This document shows, piece after piece, positions 12,885 to 23,326 of a DNA stretch of 64,000 bases (positions within the stretch are counted from its first letter, which is position 1; each line of letters starts with the position of its first letter). The notes beneath the pieces were generated by a model. It was not told the origin of the DNA. It worked only from the letters and a program-made list of their open reading frames with translations, and made no database searches. A program made the position numbers and the translations under genes. Source of the DNA: Chrysopilus asiliformis (taxonomy: Eukaryota > Arthropoda > Insecta > Diptera > Rhagionidae); contig OZ035962.1 of NCBI GenBank assembly GCA_964034945.1, positions 17,045,388 through 17,109,387 of the forward strand. Reading direction: 5' to 3'.

Positions 12885-13549
12885 GGGTGACTGTTGCGTA
12901 TTGGCCGGGATTTAGGCATGTTGTGCCGCTGAAAAATAAACTTTTGTCCCGGCTTTTTCAATTTAATGCTATAATTTGACAAGCGCAAGAAAAGTGATTA
13001 CTAAATATGGAAAATATACTATATGTCAGATGGAGATAGCTGTAAAATTTACAGTGGAAATTACATTTCTTTCGCCTGCGGCATATTTTTTTAACAATTT
13101 TTCGGAAAGCAGGCATGTATCTCAAAGATTGGCTTGCTTAATTGGTATTTTTACAATTACCATTGCAATTATTTTTGTAGTGCAAAGATTGGAAAAACAT
13201 AAGTTAATTTTCGCGCGGAACTGGCATTTATCTATATTTGTATTTTAACAATTTCCACTTCGATTAGTTACAATTTTCACTTCGATTCCACTTCGATTAA
13301 AGAGCGCGAAAAATTCGTTTTTTTTCTGATACGGAATGTTAGCTCTTGAACTAAACATTCAGTATAAATTATTTCGCCTGCGGCGCACATTTCTCAATTT
13401 TTTTCTCTTGGTTTTCGTACAAATCAAGTTTGATTCTGTAATGAAAAATTTGTTGTTTCGTTGGTGTTCGTTTCAAGCAGCCTCCAACCCCCCCCCCCCC
13501 CTTCTTGCTGAAATTGTAGCGGTTTGATCCAAAATAAAAATGGTCACCC
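12885..13549. mobile_element. TA-flanked element with GGGTGAC ends
   Basis: The left end reads TA-GGGTGACTGTT and the right end, reverse-complemented, TA-GGGTGACCATT. TA duplications lie at 12883-12884 and 13550-13551, which fits a Tc1/mariner-type nonautonomous element. Only about ten terminal bases pair, so the call is moderate. A similar terminus, GGGTGACCATA, occurs at 47430. A poly-C run lies near 13490-13501. Confidence 0.45.
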
Positions 13550-13975
13550 TATCCTGAAGCCACATTCCGATGTAGTAGTGATGATTCAAGCTGCAGGAGA
13601 GAAAACTTTTACACAAAATAATAATTTTGACAATGACGACTACGACGACAATGTAAACTCAAGGGAAGGACATTCTTGCTTAATATCAAGATGAGACCGA
13701 GAAAAACATTTCTTACGTTTTTCTTATTTCTGTAGGAAAGAAAAATGGAGGGTTTATGTTTCAAAGTTTGATGGTGACGGTGGTGCGGTGATGGAAATAC
13801 TCGGGAAAATATTAGAGAATTTCAAAGTTGGTAAGGAATTTTGATTAAATAAAAATTACAATACTTTGGTGTGTTCTATTTGAAAAGCAGGCAAAAGTCA
13901 TGTTGTTTGTAATGAAAATTTGTTTTTGTAAAACAAAACGGATGGCTTAAATGTAATTATTTTTTTACACATCTT
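13550..13975. other. Unassigned AT-rich spacer
   Basis: There is no recognised feature between the GGGTGAC element and the CACTCAG element. Confidence 0.5.
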
Positions 13976-14625
13976 CACTCAGAAAAATGATAAATGTACT
14001 GCAGGTCAACTTTTTGTCAGGTTAACTCTGACCTCTAGCCGGCTGACAGAGTTAACCTGCTTAAGTTTGACGTAGTTAGATCAAGTTACATGGTTTTAGC
14101 CTGTTTCAGGCGTAAGTAAGCCTCAGTCGGGCGAGAATTACAGAACTAGTTTAACTACCAATGGCTAACTAAAACTGATACAGGCTTAATAAACCATTGC
14201 CAGGTGTATTAAACCACATTATACAGGAGCCATAGGCTTATAGTACACCTATGAGCGCTGTATGAACCTGCCACAAGTTTACGTTACCTAGTGGAGGCTC
14301 ACAATCCACCTGTAGCAGGCTAGTAAAACCACCCGTGGTTGACCAGTGACCTGGTGCAGCTTTAAAATAGACCTACCGCAGGTCAAGTCTCCTGAACCAG
14401 CCTTATTTTTCTCCTGCTGAAAGTCAATTTTACACCTACCTCAAGCTTACCTTTCCTCCTGCAGCTGTAAAGCTGACCTGTAGCAGCCTCACAGTATACC
14501 TGCCGCAGGAGATCTACTATCTTCCCCCAGGAAGCTCAAAATACACTTGCAGCAACCAAAGTATTAGCCCCCACGCCATACTTTTTCACTTATTAGAGTC
14601 CCATTATTGCGGAATATCATCTTAA

Positions 14626-15414
14626 CCTATTACCGCCGGGGTTGCCATATGGCCACAGCGAGTTTACAATAAAGAACAATTGATGTTTTATTTTAATTAC
14701 ATTTTATTTATTATATATATTCATGTTACAATTAAATGGTATCGTAAAGAAAAATTTTTATTTTAAATTATATGACACTATTCGCATGGTTGACATTAAT
14801 CGCAAATCAAGGTGTTGTACAGGGACAGATAGATATGTGCCTATTTTCCACTTGATATGCTTTCCACTTGGAATTTCTGGAAGTAGATGAAAAGGTGGAT
14901 TAAAGGGACTTAATAATTTAAAAATATTGTTTTTAAAAAAACTGCCAAAGGCACCTTCAACTAAAATTCCTTGAAAGTCAACCTATCAATGCCGCAACAA
15001 TTATTTTTATAGATCTCCGTGTATGAACACTAGCTCAGTTAAAATGTTATCGCTATCCAATATTAGGCCAGGTGCGCACTGCTTTAGTAAGGATGCTGCT
15101 GAATTGGCAATTTCAATTTTTAAAATACCTTTAACCAATTAATGAGAAAATCACTGAATATTTTTAACACATAAACCAAGCCATTCTTATAAAATAAACA
15201 AAAAAAAAAAGAAAATTCTGAAAAAATGTATACATAAATCTGTGGTAATAAGTTAAAGTAGCTTAAGTCGATTTTCAGGCAAAGCAAAAATGATCTTTTT
15301 GTAAATACAAATTGAGATCAGTTTGGTTTTGTCTGAAAATCGGCTAAAAATATTTTAACTTATTATCACAGATATGTCCGGTGTACTCGTTTGAGTACAG
15401 CGGGCGTTAATTGG
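14626..15414. mobile_element. TTAA-flanked element nested in CACTCAG copy
   Basis: TTAA occurs at 14622-14625 and 15415-15418. The ends are CCTATTACCGCCGG and, reverse-complemented, CCAATTAACGCCCG, an imperfect match. The right part holds an inverted repeat of about 60 bp per arm (15230-15376). TTAA and terminal CC suggest a piggyBac-like nonautonomous element of 789 bp. No open frame of note. Confidence 0.5.
15230..15376. repeat. Internal inverted repeat
   Basis: Arms contain TAATAAGTTAAA, CGATTTTCAG and TGATCT in mirrored order, with the start matching as AATCTGTGGTAATAAGTT against its relative at 15359-15376. It lies close to the right end of the TTAA element and may be its subterminal structure. 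Confidence 0.6.
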
Positions 15415-15954
15415 TTAAACTAGTATTTCATCATGCATCATAGTAGATTTAAGTAGAAATAACCAAATGTTAAATTAGTAAGCCGAAATACACTTCGTTA
15501 CCAGCTCCAATATTAGATTGTACGCGTTTTCAAAACCAAAATTGCAACGTGAGCACCATTCTACATGCGTTGGCAATGATGCTACATGCGTTGGCAATGA
15601 CTAAGTCTACACAAGGGGCAAAAATATTGATTTTTTTTTATTTTATTATTTCCGTTTAGTATTACATCTGCAAATCAGGCAAAGCATTAACAGCGCGAAA
15701 TATCACGTTGAACTCAACTGTTTAAAAGCGAAATAAAGCATTTTACTCGTACGCAATTTACCAAAATAGTTTTTTAACCGAATAAATGATATAACAATTT
15801 TCTAAGCGTTATCGGTACAATACTATGAATTTCACGAGTTAAAAACATAACAAAAGCTATAATTGCCAGTCTGGCAATTATTGAAAACCCGTATGGCGAT
15901 TTAAGTGAACGGCGAACAGTTGTATCAAAATTCCACTTTGAAGTCAAACTTTTC

Positions 15955-16356
15955 AATCAAATTTTTTAAAATTTATTCCAATAGGATTTTGATGTATGGA
16001 AGTTTTGTGTAGAATAATATTCTAAATAACTTTTGTTCTTGCGCTTTTTTGATAAGTTTTTGAGATAATCGCAAAAAACGTTATCATTCGTAAGGGGTTT
16101 ACCAATTTTGCCCATTAACGAACTTGGATTCACATTTTACGAAAAACGGATCTACGAAAAATTTCAAGGCTCTAGCTCAATCCGTGCGCCCGCAATCCGC
16201 GCCACAGACAGACGGACCGACATGCAAAAATTATTTTTTTTATCATTCTAAACACACTGGTGTAATTCATTTTTGTGTGTGATGACGGGTTCTTGGCGTT
16301 ACAAACGGTAAGGCAAAGTTAATATACCCTTTGGTTTCACCATACGGGTATAAAAA
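15955..16356 (-). repeat. GTCY-core dispersed repeat, copy E
   Basis: This is a reverse-strand copy with trailer module (GGATTTTGATGTATGGA), CTCTAGCTCAATCCGTGCGC, the GC-rich junction also seen in copy C, a vestigial array (ACAGACAGACGGACCGACAT), and the leader GGTGTAATTCATTTTTGTGT with GCGTTACAAACGGTA. The array here is only about 20 bases, so array length differs greatly among copies. Confidence 0.7.
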
Positions 16357-16416
16357 GGGAATAGAAGATTGTCTGTAGTTTTAAATTTTATTGAAACCAG
16401 TTTGATTTCAGGTTAA

Positions 16417-16800
16417 TGCTACGTTTACACGAATGACAAATTTGTCATTTTTTTCTTGTCATTATGTTAATTCCCGTGTAAATGGCATAATTTTTGTAAT
16501 TTTTTCTGTCAGAAAATGTCAATCTCTCATAAAAGAATGAACTTGCCCATTCTTTTATGCCAGATTGTCATTCGTGCAAACGCAATATTAGTTATGACAA
16601 AAGTTGAATACTAAAGTTGTCATAACTAATATTGCGTTTGCACGAATGACAATCTGGCATAAAAGAATGGGCAAGTTCATTCTTTTATGAGAGATTGACA
16701 TTTTCTGACAGAAAAAATTACAAAAATTATGCCATTTACACGGGAATTAACATAATGACAAGAAAAAAATGACAAATTTGTCATTCGTGTAAATGTAGCA
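16417..16800. mobile_element. Near-perfect hairpin MITE, 384 bp, TAA target duplication
   Basis: Arms 16416-16600 and 16617-16801 are reverse complements over 185 bp; I count one mismatch, at 16422. The loop is 16 bases. Outer ends read TGCTACGTTTACACG and CGTGTAAATGTAGCA. TAA sits on both sides (16414-16416 and 16801-16803). A three-base TWA duplication is typical of PIF/Harbinger elements, so a nonautonomous member of that group is inferred. It is the youngest-looking insertion in the window and lies inside the CACTCAG element, about 60 bp beyond GTCY copy E. Confidence 0.85.
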
Positions 16801-17035
16801 TAATTTGTTAACTGAACCAAAAAACATGCTTATTGAAACGAAAAACTTACCTTTGATTCCAGACGGTTCCTTGATTAACTCGAACTTGCACTTTTCACTC
16901 ACTAAAAAATGTCCTTTCTGCGTCGATTGCTAACAAGAGAATGACGGCTATTACGAATTTCCGCAAACGAATGCAACTCACACACGCAATTAAACCTGTC
17001 ACTCGTGTACAGTTGACCTGAGGCTGGTAAAGTAT

Positions 17036-17197
17036 GGCAATGCAATGCTTAGAAGTGCAACTAACACAGGCCTAATAACCCTGTTCCTGTTTTACTTTTT
17101 ATAAAATTAACTATTGCCGGATAATAAGCCTGTGTTAGGCAATGCAAAGCTTGGGAGTGCAACTAGCAGAGGCGTAATAAGCCTGTTGCTGTTTAAC
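17036..17197 (+). repeat. Two-copy direct repeat, 102-bp spacing
   Basis: The block starting GGCAATGCAATGCTTAGAAG recurs as GGCAATGCAAAGCTTGGGAG at 17138. Both go on with AGTGCAACTA, an AGGC.TAATAA..CTGTT block and GTTTTAC or GTTTAAC. It belongs to the right part of the CACTCAG element. Confidence 0.65.
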
Positions 17198-17621
17198 CTT
17201 TTATGATAAGACTGTGTCGGTTTGACTGCTCTTCGAATACAACGCACAGCGGTCAACAAGTTCTCCTATTAGCGGCTTGTTAAGGCTGCAACCGCTTTAC
17301 TGACGTCACATTGCTTCAGTTCGCCTTGCCCTGGTCTTCAGTTGACCTATGGTTGGCTAAATATTCAAGCTATGAGTGGCTTAATCGTCATTACATGGCA
17401 TTACATCGTGGAAAAACCTATCTCAGGTCAACTCGTGCAGCTCCCAACGCCTTACTTCACCTGCAGGTGGTTTAATTTCAGAATTTCTACGGCCACAGGT
17501 CAACACAAGTTTTACTTTTCCGGATGCAGGCGAACGCGCGCCAGTCATAGGCTAAATTTGCCAGCCCGAGGCTAATTACGCCGTATGCAGGTCGTCGAGT
17601 TAGCCTCCATTTTTCTGAGTG

Positions 17622-18300
17622 TTGTTTGAAATAGATTTGTATTTACAAAGACATTCAATTTTGTTTGTTAGATTGATGAATCTTTTCTAGAGTTTTATTT
17701 TGAAGAAATTAACTTTAATTATTGAAGAATTCCGTGTTTGTAATTTTTTTAGTGTTATTAGACAAAATGTTTGGCAATATTTATCATTGCAAGATAAGAA
17801 TTGTATTTAAGAGAAAAAATCGTAGTCACGAAAAATCTCGAGCTGGAAATTTTGCTTTTACAAGATATTCCAAGCAATGCTAATTGATTAGAGCAGTCTG
17901 TGTATAGATTTCTCAAATAATATTTGAGCATTAGGTATTCTACATACATTTAGAAAAATTCTGTCACTCTTCGAATTTTATATAAAATTGTAAGTGCAGT
18001 AGGGACGAAAAAAATGTGATTAACTTCGTCCCAGGAATACCGTCCTTTAAATTATTCCAAAAGTCGGATTTATAGGCTCTAAAACATAAGAAAAGCTACA
18101 CCTGCCAGGAGCTATTATGGGTTTTTTGAACTATTTAATTGAAAAATTTCCAACCGACAGGGTTTAAAATACGAATTTTCGATCATTTTAAATTTTTACA
18201 TTGAATTTTTCAACTTTTTAGAGTTTAAAAAAGCCTTCTTAAACCAACTTAGTTCAAAAATTTAAACCTTGTTGATAAAGCAAGTTTACCAGTCCAATAT
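17622..18300. other. AT-rich DNA without recognised gene
   Basis: No feature supported. Poly-A/T rich, with short frames only. Confidence 0.5.
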
Positions 18301-18302
18301 TG

Positions 18303-18400
18303 TGGATCTGAGAAGCTCTGTAGTTAAGCGTCCAGACAGAGAATCCGGAGGACGTGGGGTCGAATTTCGCCGGGTGGCAGCACGAGGTTACGGCCATAAA
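18303..18400 (+). repeat. tRNA-like sequence, probable SINE head
   Basis: The stretch contains an A-box-like part AGCTCTGTAGTTAAGCG and, after CCGGAGGACGTG, a B-box-like part GGGTCGAATTTC (about 8 of 11 positions of GGTTCGANTCC). It continues with GGGTGGCAGCACGAGGTTAC, a downstream extension that a functional tRNA would not have. A tRNA-derived SINE or decayed tRNA pseudogene is the best reading. The acceptor stem does not pair well, so I do not call a functional tRNA. Confidence 0.4.
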
Positions 18401-20740
18401 AAAGACTTGATTTAAACGATGTTACGGCCATTAAAAAAACTACCTTTAATAAATATATGACGGAAGAAAATGCTTTCAAAAACACCCTCACAATTGTGAC
18501 AAAAAAATTGTGGGAAAAAACCTTACGAATGTTGCAATCCAATAGGGCCCACTTTTTTTGGTTTAAAAATTCAACTTCTTGGGTTCTAAATTCAACCAGA
18601 AAGATGAAAATTTAAAGGCTTTGTGATTTTTTTGTTTACAAATTTTAATCTTTTAGGTTAAAATTATAAACTAAATTTAGTTAGGATAAATATGTAAACT
18701 TAAAGAGTTTAAAGATTCTACCAAAATTTTCCACGGCGTACGGACAACTAGAATTTTGCCTTAAACTAAAAACCCCTAATATTGTACTCTTTTATCTAAG
18801 GGATTTTTTATATACATAACATCCAGTAAAATAATCAAAAGTTGCATGTCAAGACGAAGATTATTATATCGTAATTCGTATATCATTAATAGACATATGT
18901 CGTATTATAACAACTCCCACTATCAGAATACAAACTCATTTTGTGACTTGTTATACGTAATAAACTTGATCCCCCAACGAATGTTAACCCGGCACTCATG
19001 CCGGCATTGGCACGAGTTTCTGTTATATTTTCGTGTTATCAATATCAGCGCACACGTATTCCATATCCGTGTGATAACAAAATAAAGCCCTAGTCTGTCA
19101 GGGAAAAAACCACCCCTTCTCTGAAACAACACAAAAAAAAAATCTTAAACGGTATTAACAACACTCTACACATAGAAATGCGATACAAGTCGAAAATAAT
19201 AATCGCTAACAAAGTCTACCAAAGTCACTTCACAGAAACCACCACCGACACGACATTCAACGCCGCCAGAGCCTGTTCCAAATTTAGTTCGATTTCGAAT
19301 TTCGTCCACCCCTTAAATTAGTGGCATTAGACCAGTCAACCGAATTGTTTTATCCTAGAAACACCCACACACCAAAATTCAGTTTAATTCCGAATCTGGT
19401 GGTGTTTACTTCTGTTTTAGGTACAGGAAGTAGGTAGAAAGGGGTTTACAATACGCACGTTTACTTATCGTAACGCGATTATAACTTTATTACAAAATGC
19501 AGGCTGTGGTGACGTACCGCAAGGGTGTGTGTAAGGGCCCAGAATGTTTTTATTTTTTCGTATTTCGAGAGAATTTTTGACAGTTATTAGAACATGGCTC
19601 GGATATTTGTGTCAATAACCAAATTATTATTTTGGCTACATTCATGCCGAACATCTCGTATGTATATTTTTGCTGAATATGAATTTTGTAGCTAAAAGCT
19701 TTCAACGCTTTGCAAACGGCGATAGCGGATATGTGTACAAAATAGCCTTAGAATCCCTACAAAATGTTAATAAAGCAATATTTCCGTTTGCCGTATCCGT
19801 CACGTGGACTTTTGGAACCTCGTAGCCCCCCGAATAAATGCAAAAAAAATGTGGATGATGGCAAAACAAATGAATAACTCAATTCGTTATGTCACGTGCC
19901 GGTGACACTTGTCAAACATTTCGCCTAAATGCGGATGGAAGCGATACCTGCTTGCGTCCTTAATACTGGCGGGCAGGGTTAATGGATATGAGGATGAGAA
20001 TTCAAAATTTTCACAGTAAAAACGTCAGTCAGAGTACCGTGGCGATGTTAGCGTGTGCGGTTCCTGGAAGTTTCAAGGATTTATTTCGTGAATTTAGCGA
20101 ATACTCCAGCCAGTCAGTATTCATCAACCAACCCCTAGCAGTTAACCTTCTGTTTTCCACCGATATGTCATCAGTTGTCTACCACTCTAACACTTGGCTT
20201 GATTGATTCCTCTACGATGATACTTTTTTACCGATTGATCCTTCGGTCCGATTGTGAGCGACTCCTCACAATTTTTACAGGACGTTTTTTTATGGTGGTT
20301 TTTGTGTGAGAAGTACATTTTGTGTGGATTTCGTGATGCAGTTGGACTTCACTAACGGAGATGAGGCTTAAGGAATTTCATTCGAATGAATAGTTTGCAC
20401 CTGCTTGAATGGAGTATGGTTGAGTGTCTGTACGATGCCTTGATGACGTCTTCTGATTGATACCATCACATCAGATCACATCTCAATGGAAACAAAAATG
20501 AAAATGTACAGAGCGCACTAGTAACGCAAGTAGGTGGACAGGTAAAATGTGTTAAGTGATTTCTGATAAGAATCTTTCCCTCGAAGAATTTCATTTTATC
20601 TTGCGCTTCTTTTATTGCTGACTACACCTGCGTGAATATGAATGTGTGGTCTTGGATTTTAATGTCACACAAAATAAGTGGGCTGTTAATTCTAAGTCAA
20701 TTCCTGAAATTCCTTTCATTTCAATGTGGGGCAAAAAGTA
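18401..20740. other. AT-rich DNA without recognised gene
   Basis: No gene supported. Part of this stretch (about 19200-20650) is less AT-biased and lacks repeats seen elsewhere in the window, so it may be single copy. Frames up to 79 codons carry no known domain. Confidence 0.4.
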
Positions 20741-20805
20741 TTAAAAAAAATTATAAAAAGCTTTTATAAAAAAATGTACTAAAAAGGAGAAAATATTTTT
20801 TTGGG

Positions 20806-20889
20806 CGCTGTGTATCAGAAATAAAAGCGAAAGAAATATTTTATTATTTTTTTATGCTTTTATCTCGCTTTTATTTCTGATATACGGCG
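20806..20889. repeat. Short fold-back repeat
   Basis: Arms of 25 bp (20806-20830 and 20865-20889) pair with three mismatches around ATCAGAAATAAAAGCGA. The left flank TACTAAAAAGGAGAAAATAT resembles the stem of the longer fold-back at 27551 (CACTAAAAAGGAAAAAATAA), which suggests a related family. Confidence 0.6.
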
Positions 20890-20940
20890 TTCATTTTTTT
20901 AAGAGATGCTTTTTTCGGAAATATTTTATTTTATTGCATT

Positions 20941-21171
20941 ACCGTCATCAGAGCCTGCTTTATCAGCTTCCACCCAGGCTTTTAGGATTTGGTGAAGTAA
21001 AACTTGATTTGGGTACTTATACTCCGATTGCCACAGACCTCTTACGAATTATAAGGGGAACTATTTGGTGTTTAATCATTGAATCATTCGGAGTATTACT
21101 CAAATCGACTCTTAGTCTACCAAATCCTGTAAGTATGGGTAGAAGCTGGTAAAGCAGGCTCTGATGACGGT
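20941..21171. mobile_element. Fold-back MITE, 231 bp
   Basis: The two halves are inverted over nearly the full length. Ends read ACCGTCATCAGAGCCTGCTT and its exact reverse complement. Further inward GGATTTGGT and GATTTG.GTA pair as well. No target duplication is obvious and there is no coding capacity. The 72-codon frame at 20934-21152 is a by-product of the palindrome. Confidence 0.75.
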
Positions 21172-21911
21172 GAGCTAGCTTCCGTGCCAGAAACAGGCTC
21201 CTAATAGGATTTCAGGGCAAACACGCCTGATCTGTTGGGGTAATTTGGATATGAAAGCATCCACAAAAATAATATAACGTTTTGTTATATTATTTTTTTA
21301 CAGACCTGTAAGCCAAATCAATTTAATTGTATTTATTTTCTGAAGTGCAGCGACAATTATTCAGTCCCAGACTAAATACAATTGACCGCATTGAACTAAA
21401 CACGTTCAATATTTGATTTTAACTTACATAACAAAACTGTCAGACAGATTTTGACATAAAAACAACTGTTTATACACGATAACTTACATTCTTTACTTTT
21501 GTTTCCGTAAACTATTATTGTTTACTAATTCTCTACAAAAAAAGGTGAAGATTTTATTCTTGACGCGTAAATGTACAACAATGGCAGAGAGCCTGCTCAA
21601 TGCGTGAATAGAGAACCTGTATGCCAGAGGAATTAATCGATAAAAACGAATGCGAAAATTACCTAAATTCTTAGAAATAACTTCTAAAATGCTCAAACTC
21701 TTGTCTTCGAGAAAATTTGTTAAGGTCTTGTAAGATTAATGCTAATATTCCTTTTTTCAATTTTTTCTCGCGAAAATTTAGCATTAGGAGATTTTTGAGG
21801 TCGCTGATCACGAATCTAGTACCGGAATATTGAAATTTGTACCCGTAGATCCTCTAAACATAATGCTAGCTCGTCAGAAATTATGAAGAAATTGTTTTCC
21901 ATTTTTTTCCA
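21172..21911. other. AT-rich DNA without recognised gene
   Basis: No supported feature. A short palindrome ATAATATAACGTTTTGTTATATTATT lies near 21268-21293. Confidence 0.5.
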
Positions 21912-22208
21912 TTAACCCTTCTATTATGTTCGGGTCATTTCATGACCCAAAACAACTTTAAACCAAAATTTTCGTTATTAAAAATTCCATGAGTTCAAAT
22001 TTCTTTTGAACAGTGGGACGAATTGTAACGTATTTTATGATAATTCAATTACTTTTGTTATACCTTTCACAGGTAGACGGCAATAGGTTTTGTATACACA
22101 CGACACGTTCGGGTCATGGCGTGACCCGTACTGTGTTTGTATGACAAATAATATGCAATGCCAATGCCACACCCTTCTTGCTTCACGAGGTCCAAGCTAT
22201 ATATACTC

Positions 22209-22623
22209 CGACTTCGCAAACCACATGTGAATTATAATCGAAGAAAAAAATCATATTCGCTGAATCCTATTTGCATAGGAATGGGTTCGCCAATACTTAG
22301 GCTTCGTTCCAATTTTTTTGTGGTACTGAGTCCTACATAATATTGGAGTCACTTCTAAAAACAATGGGAACGATTCCATTCTATAATATAGCTATGCTTC
22401 CCCCTCAGTATAGGAATGTCTCCATTAAAAACTAGGAACGGCTGCTACTTTTGTTGGAATGTGTCCATTCTTCTCTCAGCCCTATTTACATAGTAATGAT
22501 TCCACGAAAACTAGGACTAGTTCCAATATTTATGGAAGCCTTTGCTACAAAGTGGTGCAATGACTCCTATAATCGCTTTCCCATATTTTATAGGAACGAT
22601 TACTATGCGGATTTTTTTCCGTG
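22209..22623 (+). repeat. Dispersed repeat P, copy 1 (within piggyBac)
   Basis: It shares blocks such as CGCTGAATCCTATTTGCATA, TTCCAATATTTATGGAAGCC and GGATTTTTTTCCGTG with 37674-38734, in the same order. This copy has no insertion at the place where copy 2 carries 627 extra bases, so it represents the empty state. No coding potential. Confidence 0.75.
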
Positions 22624-22639
22624 AAAAGCCCATTCTTTT

Positions 22640-22990
22640 TTGATGGCAAACCGATCGCTGGTCAGTCGCGGTGTTGATTTATTTGTTGTTAACGCATATG
22701 TATTATGGACTGAAATTCATCCCACCTGGAACAATAATAAACTTTTTAAACGCCGCCTGTTCTTGCAAGTTAGGCGAAAGTCTTGTTCGCCCATATATTA
22801 TTGTACGGACCGATATGTCAAGAGCTGAAGATCATTAGAAATTTGCGTGCCGAAGAGGCATCATCCACAGCGGCTTCTCCACCAACTAAGAAAAGGAAGG
22901 CGAGTGATCGTAAACTCTATAATTTCTGTATAGAGAACGTCACAGGATTTTTGTATTTACTGTGATTCTGTGCATGTGTTAGTGTCCTGC
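22640..22990 (+). pseudogene. piggyBac transposase C-terminal relic
   Basis: The frame from 22640 reads VNAYVLW about 18 residues in and then FKRRLFLQ. These are like the VNAYVLY/FKRRxFL region that precedes the C-terminal cysteine-rich domain of piggyBac transposases. After a frame change the sequence gives basic residues (TKKRKASDRK) and scattered cysteines around 22925-22990, as expected for the tail domain. The catalytic aspartates, which lie further upstream in the family, are absent, and the upstream region is replaced by repeat P. Position between piggyBac-type ends supports the call. It cannot encode an active enzyme. Confidence 0.55.
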
Positions 22991-23326
22991 GGCTAAAAAA
23001 TCAGCTGAAAATTTAAAATTTTCCTAGATTTTTTTACTCCGAGCCGACGAGTTTGAAATTTAAGGCTATAGATGTTTAGTGATGGGATTTCTTTATTCCC
23101 GGCAAGGAAAAAAAACTTTTGGTCCTTGCAACGTTTATAACAAAGCAGTTTGTCCAGACCATCGTCACACTACCACCATCAGAAACCTTATTGCGAAGAT
23201 TATGTACCTATATAAATTGTAATTTTAGGATTATTTTGTATGCATTATATGATAAATACACGTGGGTCATTTTATGACCCGAACATGTTATGTGTGTGTG
23301 TTATTTGAACATAATAGAAGGGTTAA

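Larger units (their letters stand above)
13976..17621. mobile_element. CACTCAG-family DNA element, long copy with nested insertions
   Basis: It begins CACTCAGAAAAATG and ends with the exact reverse complement CATTTTTCTGAGTG. Its first and last few hundred bases match two much shorter copies at 33300 and 45190, so the ends are real. The body is dense in short motifs such as GGTCAAC, TTAACCTG and CCTGCAGG and in near-palindromes such as ACCTGCCGCAGGA. Clusters of this kind often serve as subterminal transposase-binding sites, but that is inference. Inside lie a TTAA-flanked element, a GTCY-core repeat and a hairpin MITE, all younger than this element. A direct repeat with 102-bp spacing occupies 17036-17197. 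No transposase was recognised. The superfamily is not assigned; the short copy at 45190 is flanked by TA. Confidence 0.7.
21916..23322 (+). mobile_element. piggyBac-like element, degenerate
   Basis: TTAA flanks both ends (21912-21915 and 23323-23326). The terminal inverted repeats are identical over 16 bp, CCCTTCTATTATGTTC. Next to them lie GGGTCATTTCATGACCC on the left and GGGTCATTTTATGACCC on the right, and a third such motif sits near 22110. CCC termini, TTAA and these subterminal palindromes are piggyBac hallmarks. At 1407 bp it is much shorter than an autonomous element, and only a C-terminal transposase relic remains. A separate repeat has inserted at 22209-22623. Confidence 0.8.

Noticed and set aside
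18303..18400. Functional tRNA gene
   Set aside because: Acceptor and D stems do not pair well, the B box is degenerate, and extra tail sequence fits a SINE better.
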